From Mycolicibacterium mucogenicum DSM 44124 (lineage in GTDB: Bacteria > Actinomycetota > Actinomycetes > Mycobacteriales > Mycobacteriaceae), in NCBI RefSeq assembly GCF_005670685.2, contig NZ_CP062008.1:1860001-1924000 (forward strand): DNA of 64,000 nucleotides, in the 5' to 3' direction. The notes below the pieces were generated by a model that saw nothing but the letters and a program-made list of their open reading frames with translations, was not told where the DNA came from and ran no database searches. The position numbers were made by a program, and so were the translations under genes. Below, in pieces: positions 55,619 through 64,000 of the stretch (position 1 is its first letter; every line of letters begins with the position of its first letter).

Positions 55619-56256
55619 AACTGATGAAGTCCCGCGGCGCTGACGTCGCCGCTGAAAAGACCGCTGAATCAACAGCCTCGGTCGATGAGCTGGACGAAGC
55701 GGCCGAGGCCGGTGTCACAAAAACCAATGCCGCAGAAACCACCGACGCGGCGCCTGCCGCAGGGCGGCGCCGCGTCGCGTGGGCGAACGTTGCCGTCTAT
55801 GGACTGCTGCCCGCTGCCATCCTCGCGCTCGGTGGGGCAGCCGGTTACCTGCAGTGGAAAGACGTATCGCTGGCCCAATCCGACACGGCGAAAAAGGAAT
55901 CCACGAAGGCGGCCACCGACGGCACCATCGCGCTGCTGTCGTACAAGCCCGAGACGGTCGACAAGGACCTGGAAGCCGCCAAGAAGTACATGACCGGCAA
56001 CTTCCTCAACTCGTACACGTCGCTCACTCGCGATGTGGTGATACCCGGGTCCAAACAGAAGAAGATCTCGGCCGTCGCCACCGTGCCGGCAGCCGCGTGG
56101 ACCAAGGCGACACCCGACCATGCGGTCGTGATGCTGTTCGTGGATCAGACGATGATCATCGGCGACAGCGCCCCGACGAGTACCGCGTCGAGCGTGCGTG
56201 TGACTCTCGACAAGGTCGAGGGGCATTGGCTCATCTCGCAATTCGACCCGATGTGA
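55615..56256 (+). CDS. Mce-associated membrane protein (2)
   Basis: This 213-aa protein is a second Mce-associated protein with the same plan: a 55-residue disordered N-terminus, a membrane helix (about 59-80) and an NTF2-like domain ending in VRVTLDKVEGHWLISQFDPM. GTG 55615 overlaps the previous stop (GTGA). It is not closely similar to its neighbour in sequence. Confidence 0.88.
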   Translation: MKLMKSRGADVAAEKTAESTASVDELDEAAEAGVTKTNAAETTDAAPAAGRRRVAWANVAVYGLLPAAILALGGAAGYLQWKDVSLAQSDTAKKESTKAATDGTIALLSYKPETVDKDLEAAKKYMTGNFLNSYTSLTRDVVIPGSKQKKISAVATVPAAAWTKATPDHAVVMLFVDQTMIIGDSAPTSTASSVRVTLDKVEGHWLISQFDPM

Positions 56257-56261
56257 GCGCC

Positions 56262-56624
56262 ATGATTCGACGGTGGAGTTCAGGTTTGCTCGCCGCGGCG
56301 ACGCTGGCCGTCCCGGTGATGCTTGCCCCGGCCGCCCATGCCGACGCGACTGCATATCTGATCGGCGTGACCGTGCGGCCCGGCTACAACTTTCCCAATG
56401 CCGATGCGGCACTGGGCTATGGCTACGGCATCTGCGACAAGGTGGCAGGCGGTCAGCCGTTCGCCCAGGTGATGGGCGACGTACGAGGCGATTTCAACAC
56501 CGACGATGACTATCAGGCGTCCTACCTCATCTCTCAGGCTGTCAACGAACTGTGCCCCGGGCAGATCTGGCAGCTGAGAAACTCTGCGGCGCATTACCAG
56601 TCGCCGCCCGGTGTGCATCCCTGA
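56262..56624 (+). CDS. Secreted DUF732 protein
   Basis: This 120-aa protein has a signal peptide (about 1-28, to AAHADA) and a DUF732 domain of alpha-helices with two conserved Cys (GYGYGICDKVAGG and NELCPGQ). It is of unknown function, common in mycobacteria. ATG 56262 is used; GTG 56253 overlapping the previous stop is also in frame and would add three residues. The gene probably belongs to the Mce transcript. Confidence 0.87.
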   Translation: MIRRWSSGLLAAATLAVPVMLAPAAHADATAYLIGVTVRPGYNFPNADAALGYGYGICDKVAGGQPFAQVMGDVRGDFNTDDDYQASYLISQAVNELCPGQIWQLRNSAAHYQSPPGVHP

Positions 56625-56640
56625 CGAAAAGGAATCCAAC

Positions 56641-57303
56641 ATGAGGTGTCGGCAATGGGTGCTGTCGGTGTTGGCGGTCGTGCCGCTGGGTACCGTGCTT
56701 TGCATACCGCTCGCGTACGCTGACAACGGCAACACCCTCATCCCGAACAACAAGCGGCTCAACGATTCTGTCGTGTCGAACGTCTACACCGTGCAGCATC
56801 AGGCGGGATGCACCAACGACATCGCGGTCAATGCGCAGCTGCAGCAGGCCGCGGAGCGGCAGGCCAAGGACATGATGGCCAACCGGAACCTGGACGGCGA
56901 CATCGGATCTGACGGCTCCACGCCTCAGATGCGGGCCGAGCAGGCGGGTTACCGGGGCGGTCCGGTGGCGCAGACGGTGGCCACCAACCCGGCGCTCGCG
57001 ATCAGCGGAGTCGAGCTGATCAACCAGTGGTACTACGATCCCGTCATCAAGCAGATCATGTCCAACTGCGCCAACAACCAGATGGGCGTGTGGTCCGAGA
57101 ACAGCCTCGACCGCACCGTCGTCGTCGCTGTGTACGGCCAGCTGCCCGAACCGCCGCACCGCGACGAGAAGGAGGGCGGCGGCAACAACGGCTTCGACCC
57201 GAGTCCCGACTACGACGGCAGCGACGAGCTGGAGCACGGCCTCACCTGGTTCCCCTGGATCCTGCGCGGCGTCTTCCCGGCACCGGCGTACCCGGCCAAC
57301 TAG
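56641..57303 (+). CDS. Secreted CAP-domain protein
   Basis: This 220-aa protein has a signal peptide (about 1-28, ending at ADNG) and a CAP (SCP/PR1) domain (about 35-175), with LNDSVVSNVYTVQHQAGC, the QAAERQAKDMMANRNLDGD stretch and MGVWSENSLDRTVVVAVYGQ. The C-terminal 45 residues are acidic. CAP proteins bind sterols and other lipids, which fits the Mce operon it ends. ATG 56641 has AAAGGAA upstream. It is 16 nt after the DUF732 gene. Confidence 0.87.
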   Translation: MRCRQWVLSVLAVVPLGTVLCIPLAYADNGNTLIPNNKRLNDSVVSNVYTVQHQAGCTNDIAVNAQLQQAAERQAKDMMANRNLDGDIGSDGSTPQMRAEQAGYRGGPVAQTVATNPALAISGVELINQWYYDPVIKQIMSNCANNQMGVWSENSLDRTVVVAVYGQLPEPPHRDEKEGGGNNGFDPSPDYDGSDELEHGLTWFPWILRGVFPAPAYPAN

Positions 57304-57326
57304 GGCACTCGCGGGGCGAATCCTGC

Positions 57327-57905
57327 TCAGTTGCGCACGTGCAGCTTCTCACCGTGCGGCCCGAAGATGGCGATCGCCTCGACCGGGCCGTCGACGGTGC
57401 CGAACCAGTGCGGTGTCCAGGTCGAGAACTCCACTGCCTCACCGGGTTTGATGGTGAAGTCGCGCTCGCCCAGCAGTAGGCGAAGGTTGCCCGACAGCAC
57501 GTAGAGCCACTCCTGGCCGTCGTGCACCGGCAACTCGGCCGGTGGCGTGCGCCGCCGCGCACTCACGCGGATCTTGAACGTGTGCAGACCGCCCGCCGGC
57601 CCGCCGCGGGTCAGCGGCCAGTAAGTGATGCCGCCGCGGGTGTGTGATGACCCACGAACCCGCGGGTCCTCGGCCTCGGGTGCGCGCATGAGTTCGTCGG
57701 TGCTGATCGACAGCGCCGCGGCGAGCCGGGGCAGATGGTCGAGCGCGAACCGGCGCTTGCCCGATTCCAGACGGCTCAACGTCGAGATGTCGATATCGGC
57801 CGCGCGCGCAACGTCTTCCAGCGTCATGCCGCGTTGCGTGCGCAGTTCCCGCAGCCGCCGCCGGACGCGCGCCTCGATGTCGTCGTCCTCAGGGTTTGCC
57901 TGCAT
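57327..57905 (-). CDS. XRE-cupin transcriptional regulator
   Basis: This 192-aa protein has an N-terminal XRE HTH (about 14-68, LRELRTQRGMTLEDVARAA then DISTLSRLESGKRRF) and a C-terminal cupin (about 105-185, with ELPVHDGQEWLYVLSGNL and EFSTWTPHWFG). Such proteins sense small ligands and repress their own promoter. It is divergent from the flavoprotein gene at 57953. A perfect TTTGCC-5-GGCAAA dyad (57895-57911) lies over its own start codon. It converges with the CAP gene of the Mce operon. Confidence 0.92.
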   Translation of the reverse strand: MQANPEDDDIEARVRRRLRELRTQRGMTLEDVARAADIDISTLSRLESGKRRFALDHLPRLAAALSISTDELMRAPEAEDPRVRGSSHTRGGITYWPLTRGGPAGGLHTFKIRVSARRRTPPAELPVHDGQEWLYVLSGNLRLLLGERDFTIKPGEAVEFSTWTPHWFGTVDGPVEAIAIFGPHGEKLHVRN

Positions 57906-57911
57906 GGCAAA
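57895..57911. promoter_or_regulatory. Palindrome over the XRE-cupin start codon
   Basis: TTTGCC (57895-57900), 5 nt TGCAT, GGCAAA (57906-57911) is perfect. The start codon (plus-strand 57903-57905) is in the spacer. This is a likely autoregulatory binding site or a block to initiation, and lies 41 nt before the divergent flavoprotein start. Confidence 0.5.
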
Positions 57912-57952
57912 TCAGCTTGGCATTTTCGGCATCGCCCGGCAAGGTCGGTGTC

Positions 57953-58933
57953 ATGAACAACGAATGGGAATGCGTCGTCGTCGGTGGCGGCGCGGCGGGG
58001 CTGAGCGCCGCGTTGGTGCTCGGCCGCGCCCGGCGACGAACGCTGGTCATCGACGCCGGCGAGCAGAGCAATCGCGCGGCACACGGCATCGGGGGACTGC
58101 TGGGCCACGACGGACGACCGCCGGCGGAACTGTACGCCGACGGCCGCCGCGAGCTCGCCGAGTACCCGTCGGCCCAGGTCGTCGACGGTCTGGTGACCGG
58201 CGCAACGGCGCACGACGGCCCGACGTTCCGCCTCGAACTCGCCGACGGTTCCGTGCACCACGCCCAGCGGATACTCCTGGCCGCCGGCATGCACTACGAG
58301 GCACCCGACATCCCCGGGTTGAACGACCACTGGGGGCGGTCGGTGTTCCACTGTCCGTTCTGCCACGGCTGGGAAGCGCGCGATCAGGCGCTGGCCGTCC
58401 TTGCCGACGGCGACCGGGCCGTGCACATGGCGCTGATGCTGCGCGGCTGGACCGACGACATCGTCGTCGTCACGAACGGTCCCTCCGGACTGGACGACGA
58501 CCAGTACCACGCGCTGGCCGACGCCGGTGTGCAGGTCGATGAGCGCAAGATCGTCGAATTCGCCTCGCGCGACGGCGCATTGGCAGCCATCGTGTTCGCC
58601 GACGGCGACGAACTGAAACGCGAGGGCGCACTCGTGGCCAGCGCGCTGCGGCAACGGACCGACCTGGCCACACAACTCGGCGTGCGGATCGCCCCGCCCG
58701 GTCCGGTCGTCGTCGATGCCGTGGTGGTCGACCAGTTTGGCCGCACCTCGGTCCCCGGCGTCTTCGCCGCGGGCGACGTCTGCGCACAGATGCCCCAGGT
58801 GGCCTCGGCGATCGCCGCCGGTTCCGCCGCGGCTGCCGCGATCGTGCAGAGTCTGGTGCACGACCAGTTCGGCCTTCCCGTCATGCCCTGGCCCGTCTTC
58901 GATCAGCAGGAGGAATCCGATGTCCGCAACTGA
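57953..58933 (+). CDS. Thioredoxin-reductase-like FAD-dependent oxidoreductase
   Basis: This 326-aa flavoprotein has the FAD motif VVVGGGAAGLSAALVLG, a thioredoxin-reductase-like active-site region FHCPFCHGWE with a CxxC dithiol, and GVFAAGDVCAQ near the end. It is likely to use NAD(P)H and FAD on a disulfide or a small molecule. It is not the housekeeping TrxB, as no thioredoxin is adjacent. It overlaps the methyltransferase gene by 14 nt. ATG 57953 is preceded by AAGG. It is divergent from the XRE-cupin gene, its probable regulator. Confidence 0.88.
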   Translation: MNNEWECVVVGGGAAGLSAALVLGRARRRTLVIDAGEQSNRAAHGIGGLLGHDGRPPAELYADGRRELAEYPSAQVVDGLVTGATAHDGPTFRLELADGSVHHAQRILLAAGMHYEAPDIPGLNDHWGRSVFHCPFCHGWEARDQALAVLADGDRAVHMALMLRGWTDDIVVVTNGPSGLDDDQYHALADAGVQVDERKIVEFASRDGALAAIVFADGDELKREGALVASALRQRTDLATQLGVRIAPPGPVVVDAVVVDQFGRTSVPGVFAAGDVCAQMPQVASAIAAGSAAAAAIVQSLVHDQFGLPVMPWPVFDQQEESDVRN

Positions 58934-59549
58934 AACACCGCAAGAGCACTGGGAAGGCCGGTACGCCGAGAAGCCGCAGATGTGGAGCGGCCGGGTCAAC
59001 GCCAACTTCGCGAAGATCGCCGGCGGCTTAACCCCGGGCCGCGCTCTCGACCTGGGATGCGGCGAGGGCGCCGACGCGATCTGGCTGGCCACCGCGGGCT
59101 GGCAGGTGGTGGCGGTCGACATCGCCACCAACGCCCTCGATCGGGCCCGCGCCGCGGCCGTGGACAGGGGAGTGGCCGAGCGCATCGACTTCCAGCACCA
59201 CGACCTGTCGCACAGTTTCCCGGCGGGCAGCTTCGATCTGGTGTCGGCGCAGTTCCTGCATTCCACGGTCCATCTGGAGCGCCGGCAAATACTGCAGCAG
59301 GCGTCAGCGGCCGTCGCTCCGGACGGCACGCTGCTGATCGTCGACCACGGCGAGGCGCCGCCCTGGGCGTCCCAACACATCCATGACCACCGCTTTCAGT
59401 CCGCGGACGAGGTCGTCGCCGAGCTCGGCCTGCCCGACGAAGGCTGGCAGCCGCAGCACGTCGGTACTGTGGAACGTGAGGCGATCGGCCCTACCGGCGA
59501 AGCCGCCGTCTTGCGGGACAACCTGATCGTCCTGCGCCGCACGCACTGA
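58920..59549 (+). CDS. Class I SAM-dependent methyltransferase
   Basis: This 209-aa protein has motif I ALDLGCGEGADAIWLA, then VVAVDIATNALDRAR and FDLVSAQFLHS, all of the class I Rossmann fold. It has no visible membrane segment. The frame extends into the preceding gene, but ATG 58920 has AGGAGG 6 nt upstream. It is co-transcribed with the flavoprotein and likely methylates a small molecule linked to that enzyme; substrate unknown. Confidence 0.9.
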   Translation: MSATETPQEHWEGRYAEKPQMWSGRVNANFAKIAGGLTPGRALDLGCGEGADAIWLATAGWQVVAVDIATNALDRARAAAVDRGVAERIDFQHHDLSHSFPAGSFDLVSAQFLHSTVHLERRQILQQASAAVAPDGTLLIVDHGEAPPWASQHIHDHRFQSADEVVAELGLPDEGWQPQHVGTVEREAIGPTGEAAVLRDNLIVLRRTH

Positions 59550-59563
59550 TCGGAGGTCACCAG

Positions 59564-59914
59564 GTGGTCAAACACCGGCTCGGCATCCGACTGGCCGCGG
59601 AGTCGATGCTGTTGGTGACCGCCTGTCTGTGCCTGCTGTGGGGCAGCGTCGAGGCGGTCCAGGTCCTGACCGACGCCATGGGCAACTCACTGGCCACCTC
59701 CGGCGACTGGTCGTTGGGGCCGGCCGCGGCACTGCTGGTGTACGGCCCGCAGAAGGTGTGGTCGGCCTGGGCGATCACGGTGCCGGTGATCGTGGTGTTC
59801 GGCCTGGCCCTGGCCGTCGCCCGCACCCATCGGGACGGGCCGCGCTGGCTCAAGCAGGTGCTGCTGGTGTACGGCGCGGTCGTCGTGCTGGACTCGCTGG
59901 TCGCGGCGCTCTGA
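59564..59914 (+). CDS. Small integral membrane protein
   Basis: This 116-aa protein has three or four hydrophobic helices (about 8-30, 50-66, 70-90 and 96-116). Function is not recognised. GTG 59564 has CGGAGG 7 nt upstream. It is the last gene of the flavoprotein-methyltransferase unit (14 nt after it) and stops 19 nt before the start of rnpB. Confidence 0.7.
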   Translation: MVKHRLGIRLAAESMLLVTACLCLLWGSVEAVQVLTDAMGNSLATSGDWSLGPAAALLVYGPQKVWSAWAITVPVIVVFGLALAVARTHRDGPRWLKQVLLVYGAVVVLDSLVAAL

Positions 59915-59933
59915 CCAGCTGATATCGTATCGG

Positions 59934-60346
<413 letters not shown>

Positions 60347-60347
60347 G

Positions 60348-61853
60348 CTACTTCTTCACCTTGCGCATCGCCCGCGCGAGGGCCTTGAGCGAAGCGTCCA
60401 ATTGCAGCCGGGCGTACTCGGCGACCTCGGCCTCCTGCTGGTACAGGATGCCGTAGGTGAAGGTGTCCTCGCCCGCGGCGTGCGCGGCCTCGGCCTGCTG
60501 CACCAGATGCCCGCGGCTGACGTAGCTGTCCTGGTGGTCACCCAGGAGCGTCTGGATGTCCTTGGCGCAGTCGGCCACCTTCGACTCACCCATGGCGGCG
60601 GCGGTGTAACGAAGCCGCTTGGCGCCCTTGCGGATTCGGTGCAGCGCCTCCTCACTGTCCTCGGCGCCGGCGGCCTCCGCGGCCTCGGCCCGCCGCACCG
60701 ACTTGCGGACGCGACGGTAGGCGCCGCCGACGGTCACCGGCTGCGCGTCCTCGTCGGCGGCGGCCGGCTGGGTGTTGTCGACGACGATCGCGTCGAGCGC
60801 GTCGAGCAGCCGGAAGTACCGCTCCGACCGCATGGCCGCGAGTGACCGCCGCAGCCCGGACTGGTAGCGCCGCTGCGAACCGTCGACCAGACGCTCGCGC
60901 ACCTGCCCACGAACCAGCTCCGGCGCCAGTCCCTTCAACGCGTCGTCGTACCGCTCGGCCAGCACCTCGGCGTCGCGCGCCGTGCCCAGCACGGCGGCCA
61001 GCAGCTTGAGCTCCTCGAGCACCCACTCGCGGTCGCCCAGATTGCCGGTCTCCTGCAGCAGGCTGCGGATCTTGCGGATGGTGACGCGCATCTGGTGCAC
61101 CGAGTCGAAGGTGTCCGCGCGCACCGCGCGGTCCCAGTCGATCAATTCGGACACGTGCGCCGCGATGGCGCGGTGCACCTTGTCCGTCGGCTCGGGGGCC
61201 TGCTGCGGCGCATCCGCGCCCCGCGCCGCGGCGAGCACCTTGGCCAGCTTCGACCCGTGCCCGGCCGGCTTCGCGCCCGCGTCGAAGAGCCGGTTGGCCA
61301 GCCGGTCGAGCAGCTCGGGGCCCGACTCGGCGCCCTCCGAACCGTCGCCGACCAGCTCCAGCTCCCACTCGCGCCAGTTCTGCAGCGACTCGCCCGCCGT
61401 GGCGGTCACGCGGTCGTCGCAGAACTCGGCCAGCTCGGTGTTGTCGGGCGCGTACAGCATCGAGACGGTGCGCTCGGTCTCGATGCGGGCGACGGGCTGC
61501 AACGAGCGGTCGCGCACGATGGCCAGCACGATGTCGCGCAGTTCGTCGGGCACACTCTCACGCGCCGCGGTGATCGGCAGCCGAACCTCCGTACGCGCGT
61601 CGGCGCCGGCGGGCAGCTTCAGGTGCCAGCCCGCGTCGGTGCCACCGGTGCGCCGGCGCAGGGTGATCTTGTGTGCCGCCAGATCATGATCCGGGGTGTC
61701 GAAGTACACCGCGTCGAGATGCGCGACGGGCAGTTGCTCGACCCGGCCGACGGCGGACAATCCGTCGAACGACGGGGACACCGTGCTGTCGACCACCGCG
61801 AACTTGCGTTCAATCTCGGTGTGGCGGGACGGTTTACGCTTGCCAGCGGCCAT
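60348..61853 (-). CDS. CYTH-CHAD domain protein
   Basis: This 501-aa protein has an N-terminal CYTH domain (about 10-200, motif EIERKF) that acts as a triphosphate tunnel with metal, and a C-terminal CHAD domain (about 225-490, repeated HQMRVTIRKIRSLL and HRIRKGAKRLRYTA) that binds polyphosphate. Inference: a tripolyphosphatase or a polyphosphate-associated protein. ATG 61853 follows AAGGTG; the frame runs on over 230 codons without support. Its stop is 2 nt from the end of rnpB. The counterpart in M. tuberculosis is Rv2226. Confidence 0.92.
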   Translation of the reverse strand: MAAGKRKPSRHTEIERKFAVVDSTVSPSFDGLSAVGRVEQLPVAHLDAVYFDTPDHDLAAHKITLRRRTGGTDAGWHLKLPAGADARTEVRLPITAARESVPDELRDIVLAIVRDRSLQPVARIETERTVSMLYAPDNTELAEFCDDRVTATAGESLQNWREWELELVGDGSEGAESGPELLDRLANRLFDAGAKPAGHGSKLAKVLAAARGADAPQQAPEPTDKVHRAIAAHVSELIDWDRAVRADTFDSVHQMRVTIRKIRSLLQETGNLGDREWVLEELKLLAAVLGTARDAEVLAERYDDALKGLAPELVRGQVRERLVDGSQRRYQSGLRRSLAAMRSERYFRLLDALDAIVVDNTQPAAADEDAQPVTVGGAYRRVRKSVRRAEAAEAAGAEDSEEALHRIRKGAKRLRYTAAAMGESKVADCAKDIQTLLGDHQDSYVSRGHLVQQAEAAHAAGEDTFTYGILYQQEAEVAEYARLQLDASLKALARAMRKVKK

Positions 61854-61950
61854 GTTCACCTTCATTTGCGACCCGGGACGGGCAGTACCAACGCTGCCAT
61901 CAGCCTGCCATATCGCTGTGCGTGATCGGCTGCCGATAACGTCATGACCC

Positions 61951-62730
61951 ATGACCGAATTCGAGACCCTGAAGTTCGCCCAGTCCGGTGCCGTCGTGAA
62001 TATCGTGCTCGACCGGCCCGAGGCGGCCAACGGCATGAACGACGCGCTCACCCGCGACCTGGCGGCCGCTGCCGCGCTGTGCGACACCGCCTCGGTGAAG
62101 GTCGTCACCCTGACCGGTGCCGGCCGGTTCTTCTGCGCCGGTGGCGACCTCAAGGCGATGGCCGCCGCCGAGGATCCGGGCGCGTTCGTCAAGGGCATCG
62201 CCGACGACCTGCACCGCGCCATGTCGACGTTCGCCCGCATGGACGCCGTGCTGATCACCGCGGTCAACGGCGTCGCCGCCGGCGCGGGCTTCCCGCTGGG
62301 TGTCTCGGGCGATCTGGTGCTCGCCGCCGAGTCCGCGTCGTTCACCATGGCGTACACCAAGGCCGGTCTGAGCCCCGACGGCGGATCGTCGTACGTCCTG
62401 CCGCGGCTGATCGGTCTGCGCCGCACCCAGGAACTCATGATCACCAACCGCGTGCTCACCGCGGCCGAGGCCGCCGACTGGGGCCTGGTCACGCGCGTCG
62501 TGCCGGACGCAGAGCTGCCCGCCGCGCTCGACGCCCTGGCCGCCGACGTCGCCACTCAGGCGCGCGGCTCGAACTCCGCTGTCAAGCAACTGCTGCTGAC
62601 GACCTACGGCGCCGACTACGAGACCCAGCTGGAACGCGAGGGCCGGCTGATCGCCAAGTGTGCCGGGTCACCGGACGGCAAAGAGGGTGTCGGCGCCTTC
62701 GTCGGCAAGCGCAAGCCGGAATTCGCCTGA
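61951..62730 (+). CDS. Enoyl-CoA hydratase/isomerase family protein
   Basis: This 259-aa crotonase-fold protein has the CoA-binding oxyanion loop AGGDLKAM (residues 66-73) and NGVAAGAGFPLGVSGDLVLA. In canonical hydratases two Glu residues do the catalysis. Here the second position reads GLSPDGGSSYVLPR, with Asp, as in isomerases and other crotonases, so hydratase activity is not certain. TAACGT (61937-61942) lies 8 nt before the start, so the mRNA may be leaderless. It is convergent with panB and ends in a 19-bp hairpin. Confidence 0.9.
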   Translation: MTEFETLKFAQSGAVVNIVLDRPEAANGMNDALTRDLAAAAALCDTASVKVVTLTGAGRFFCAGGDLKAMAAAEDPGAFVKGIADDLHRAMSTFARMDAVLITAVNGVAAGAGFPLGVSGDLVLAAESASFTMAYTKAGLSPDGGSSYVLPRLIGLRRTQELMITNRVLTAAEAADWGLVTRVVPDAELPAALDALAADVATQARGSNSAVKQLLLTTYGADYETQLEREGRLIAKCAGSPDGKEGVGAFVGKRKPEFA

Positions 62731-62737
62731 CGACGAG

Positions 62738-62787
62738 TGTGAGGGCTGTGCAGGCATTTTCGCGGAATTGCCTGCACAGCCCTCACA
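62738..62787. terminator. Perfect 19-bp bidirectional hairpin
   Basis: TGTGAGGGCTGTGCAGGCA (62738-62756) pairs with its exact complement (62769-62787) across a 12-nt loop. It lies 7 nt from the echA-type stop and 7 nt from the panB stop, so it ends both convergent transcripts. Confidence 0.8.
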
Positions 62788-62794
62788 GTCGTAC

Positions 62795-63640
62795 TCAGTA
62801 GGAGTGCTCCTCGGCGGGGAACACGCTGGAGGCCACCTCGGCGGCGTATTGCCGTGCGGCGCGGCCCAATTCGGCCCCGACGTCACCGAAGCGCTTGACG
62901 AACTTGGCGGTCTTGCCCGCCGTCATGCCCGCCATGTCCTGCCACACCAGCACCTGCGCGTCGCAGTTGGCACCGGCGCCGATGCCGACGGTCGGGATGG
63001 TCAGCTTGCCGGTGATCTGGGTGGCCAGCTCGGCCGGCACCATCTCGAGGACGACGGCGATGGCGCCGGCCTCGGCGACGGCGATGGCGTCGTGGATGGT
63101 CTGGTCGCCGGCTTCACCGCGGCCCTGGACGCGGAAACCGCCGAGCCCGTTGACGCTCTGCGGGGTGAAACCGATGTGGGCCACCACGGGGATGCCGGCC
63201 TGGGTCAGCGCGGCGATCTGCTCGACCATCCGCTCACCGCCCTCCAGCTTGACCGCGTGGGCGCCGGTCTCCTTCATGAAGCGCGTCGCGGTCGCGAGCG
63301 CCTGCCGCGGGCTTTCTTCATAGCTGCCGAACGGCAGGTCGGCGACCACCAGCGCGTGCGGGGCACCCTTGACGACCGCGCGGGCCAGGGGGATCAGCTC
63401 GTCGATGGTGATGGGGAGGGTGGTGTCGTAGCCGTAGACCACGTTGGCCGCCGAATCGCCGACGAGCAGAACGGGAATCTCGGCGTCGTCGAAAATGCGG
63501 GCAGAGGAGTAGTCGTAGGCCGTGAGCATGGCCCACTTGTGGCCTTCGGCCTTCCATTTCGCCAGGTGATGGGTACGAATCTTGGTTCGCGGGGTCTTAC
63601 AGACAGACTCCGGGGCAGCGCCGTAAACCTGATCAGACAT
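62795..63640 (-). CDS. panB: 3-methyl-2-oxobutanoate hydroxymethyltransferase PanB
   Basis: This 281-aa enzyme makes ketopantoate from alpha-ketoisovalerate and methylene-THF, the first step of pantothenate synthesis. It shows [32 protein letters not shown] (Mg ligand Asp), [20 protein letters not shown] HIGFTPQSV, and VLEMVP with the catalytic Glu. ATG 63640 has GAGG upstream; the frame extends a further 79 codons without support. It is divergent from the partial acyltransferase gene. Confidence 0.95.
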   Translation of the reverse strand: MSDQVYGAAPESVCKTPRTKIRTHHLAKWKAEGHKWAMLTAYDYSSARIFDDAEIPVLLVGDSAANVVYGYDTTLPITIDELIPLARAVVKGAPHALVVADLPFGSYEESPRQALATATRFMKETGAHAVKLEGGERMVEQIAALTQAGIPVVAHIGFTPQSVNGLGGFRVQGRGEAGDQTIHDAIAVAEAGAIAVVLEMVPAELATQITGKLTIPTVGIGAGANCDAQVLVWQDMAGMTAGKTAKFVKRFGDVGAELGRAARQYAAEVASSVFPAEEHSY

Positions 63641-63789
63641 CGTCGTCCTCAAATGTGTTGGTCGGTACGAACCTCGAGGCCCATATCGGGTCCCCGGGAC
63701 GTTTGACGGGGTCAAGTCTGCCACCACCACACCCCCAAGGTGAACGACACGTGAAGTGGAATGCCTCACATTGGGTAAAGAGAGCCGCC

Positions 63790-63802
63790 TACGATCACGC
63801 CC
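63790..63802 (+). promoter_or_regulatory. Leaderless -10 of the acyltransferase gene
   Basis: TACGAT (63790-63795) fits TANNNT and ends 7 nt before ATG 63803, so transcription should start at or just before the start codon. No ribosome-binding site is present. Confidence 0.5.
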
Positions 63803-64000
63803 ATGCCCGGATATCAACGGCTCAGCGGACTCGACGCCAGCTTCCTCTATCTGGAGACCGCCGCGCAGCCGCTGCACGTGTGCGCGGTGCTGGAACTCGA
63901 CGCCGCCACCATTCCGGGCGGCTACACCTTCGACAAGATGCGGCAGATGCTGAGCGAGCGCATCGCCGCCATGCCGCAGTTCCGCGAGAAGCTGGCCGAC
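63803..64000 (+). CDS. Wax ester synthase/diacylglycerol acyltransferase, 3' end missing
   Basis: Only the first 66 codons are in the window. The sequence [20 protein letters not shown] is the family's N-terminal signature, followed by a helix with [18 protein letters not shown]. These enzymes transfer long-chain acyl groups to diacylglycerol or fatty alcohol for storage lipid. The catalytic HHxxxDG motif lies downstream of the window. Divergent from panB with a 162-nt gap. Confidence 0.88.
   Translation, partial: MPGYQRLSGLDASFLYLETAAQPLHVCAVLELDAATIPGGYTFDKMRQMLSERIAAMPQFREKLAD

Noticed and set aside
61854..62555. The 234-codon extension upstream of the CYTH-CHAD start.
   Set aside because: It runs antisense over the enoyl-CoA hydratase gene and has no homology-like motifs. 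The CYTH EIERKF motif lies just after ATG 61853.

Overview
The window is high-G+C actinobacterial DNA from a mycobacterium, most likely a fast-growing Mycolicibacterium. The reasons are a complete fasII mycolic-acid operon (fabD-acpM-kasA-kasB-accD6) behind aceE and mabR, a full Mce lipid-transport operon, mycofactocin-type dehydrogenases, GTG/TTG starts, 4-nt gene overlaps, leaderless TANNNT promoters, and terminator hairpins mostly without U-tracts. From memory, the core gene order matches the Rv2225-Rv2247 block of M. tuberculosis. Two long accessory stretches appear to interrupt it.

Layout. 1-3.0 kb: a partial MFS transporter, a LysR regulator and a divergent SDR. 3.1-3.7 kb: a RibD-type reductase between two hairpins. 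3.8-13.5 kb, minus strand: aceE, mabR, fabD, acpM, kasA, kasB, accD6, with a candidate MabR operator before fabD. 13.6-15.4 kb, plus strand: a lipoprotein, a DUF3052 protein, ahpE and tRNA-Val(TAC). 15.4-34.95 kb: the first accessory stretch. It holds an MgtC-like membrane protein, a secreted low-complexity protein, a seven-blade YVTN propeller, an L7/L12-like mini-protein, a tandem carboxymuconolactone-decarboxylase-fold protein, two mycofactocin-type SDRs, an aldehyde dehydrogenase and a P450 in one minus-strand run. A TetR regulator, a third SDR, a 903-aa surface protein and a second aldehyde dehydrogenase read the other way. A three-gene nitrile/thiocyanate-hydratase-like cluster, a Fic protein with a repeated operator, a DUF5666 lipoprotein and a VOC protein follow.

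34.98-42.9 kb returns to core genes: DUF2236, cobD, SURF1, ptpA, ptkA, cobC, a Nif3-like protein, a zinc-ribbon protein and the RNase H/acid phosphatase fusion. 43.2-59.9 kb is the second accessory stretch. It holds two tandem GAF-LuxR regulators, a twelve-gene Mce operon (two YrbE permeases, MceA-F, two Mce-associated proteins, DUF732 and CAP proteins), an XRE-cupin regulator, a thioredoxin-reductase-like flavoprotein, a methyltransferase and a small membrane protein. 59.9-64 kb: rnpB, a CYTH-CHAD protein, an enoyl-CoA hydratase, panB and the start of a wax-ester synthase/DGAT.

How the parts work together. The fasII block makes and elongates meromycolate chains under MabR. The TetR-centred locus looks like a system that hydroxylates a substrate (P450), oxidises the alcohol (SDRs, probably using mycofactocin as external electron acceptor) and then the aldehyde (two ALDHs). 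Near-identical TGATCGATCGA boxes lie before both arms. The Mce operon probably imports a hydrophobic substrate under two sensory LuxR proteins. No phage, integrase, transposase, CRISPR array or plasmid replication gene was seen.
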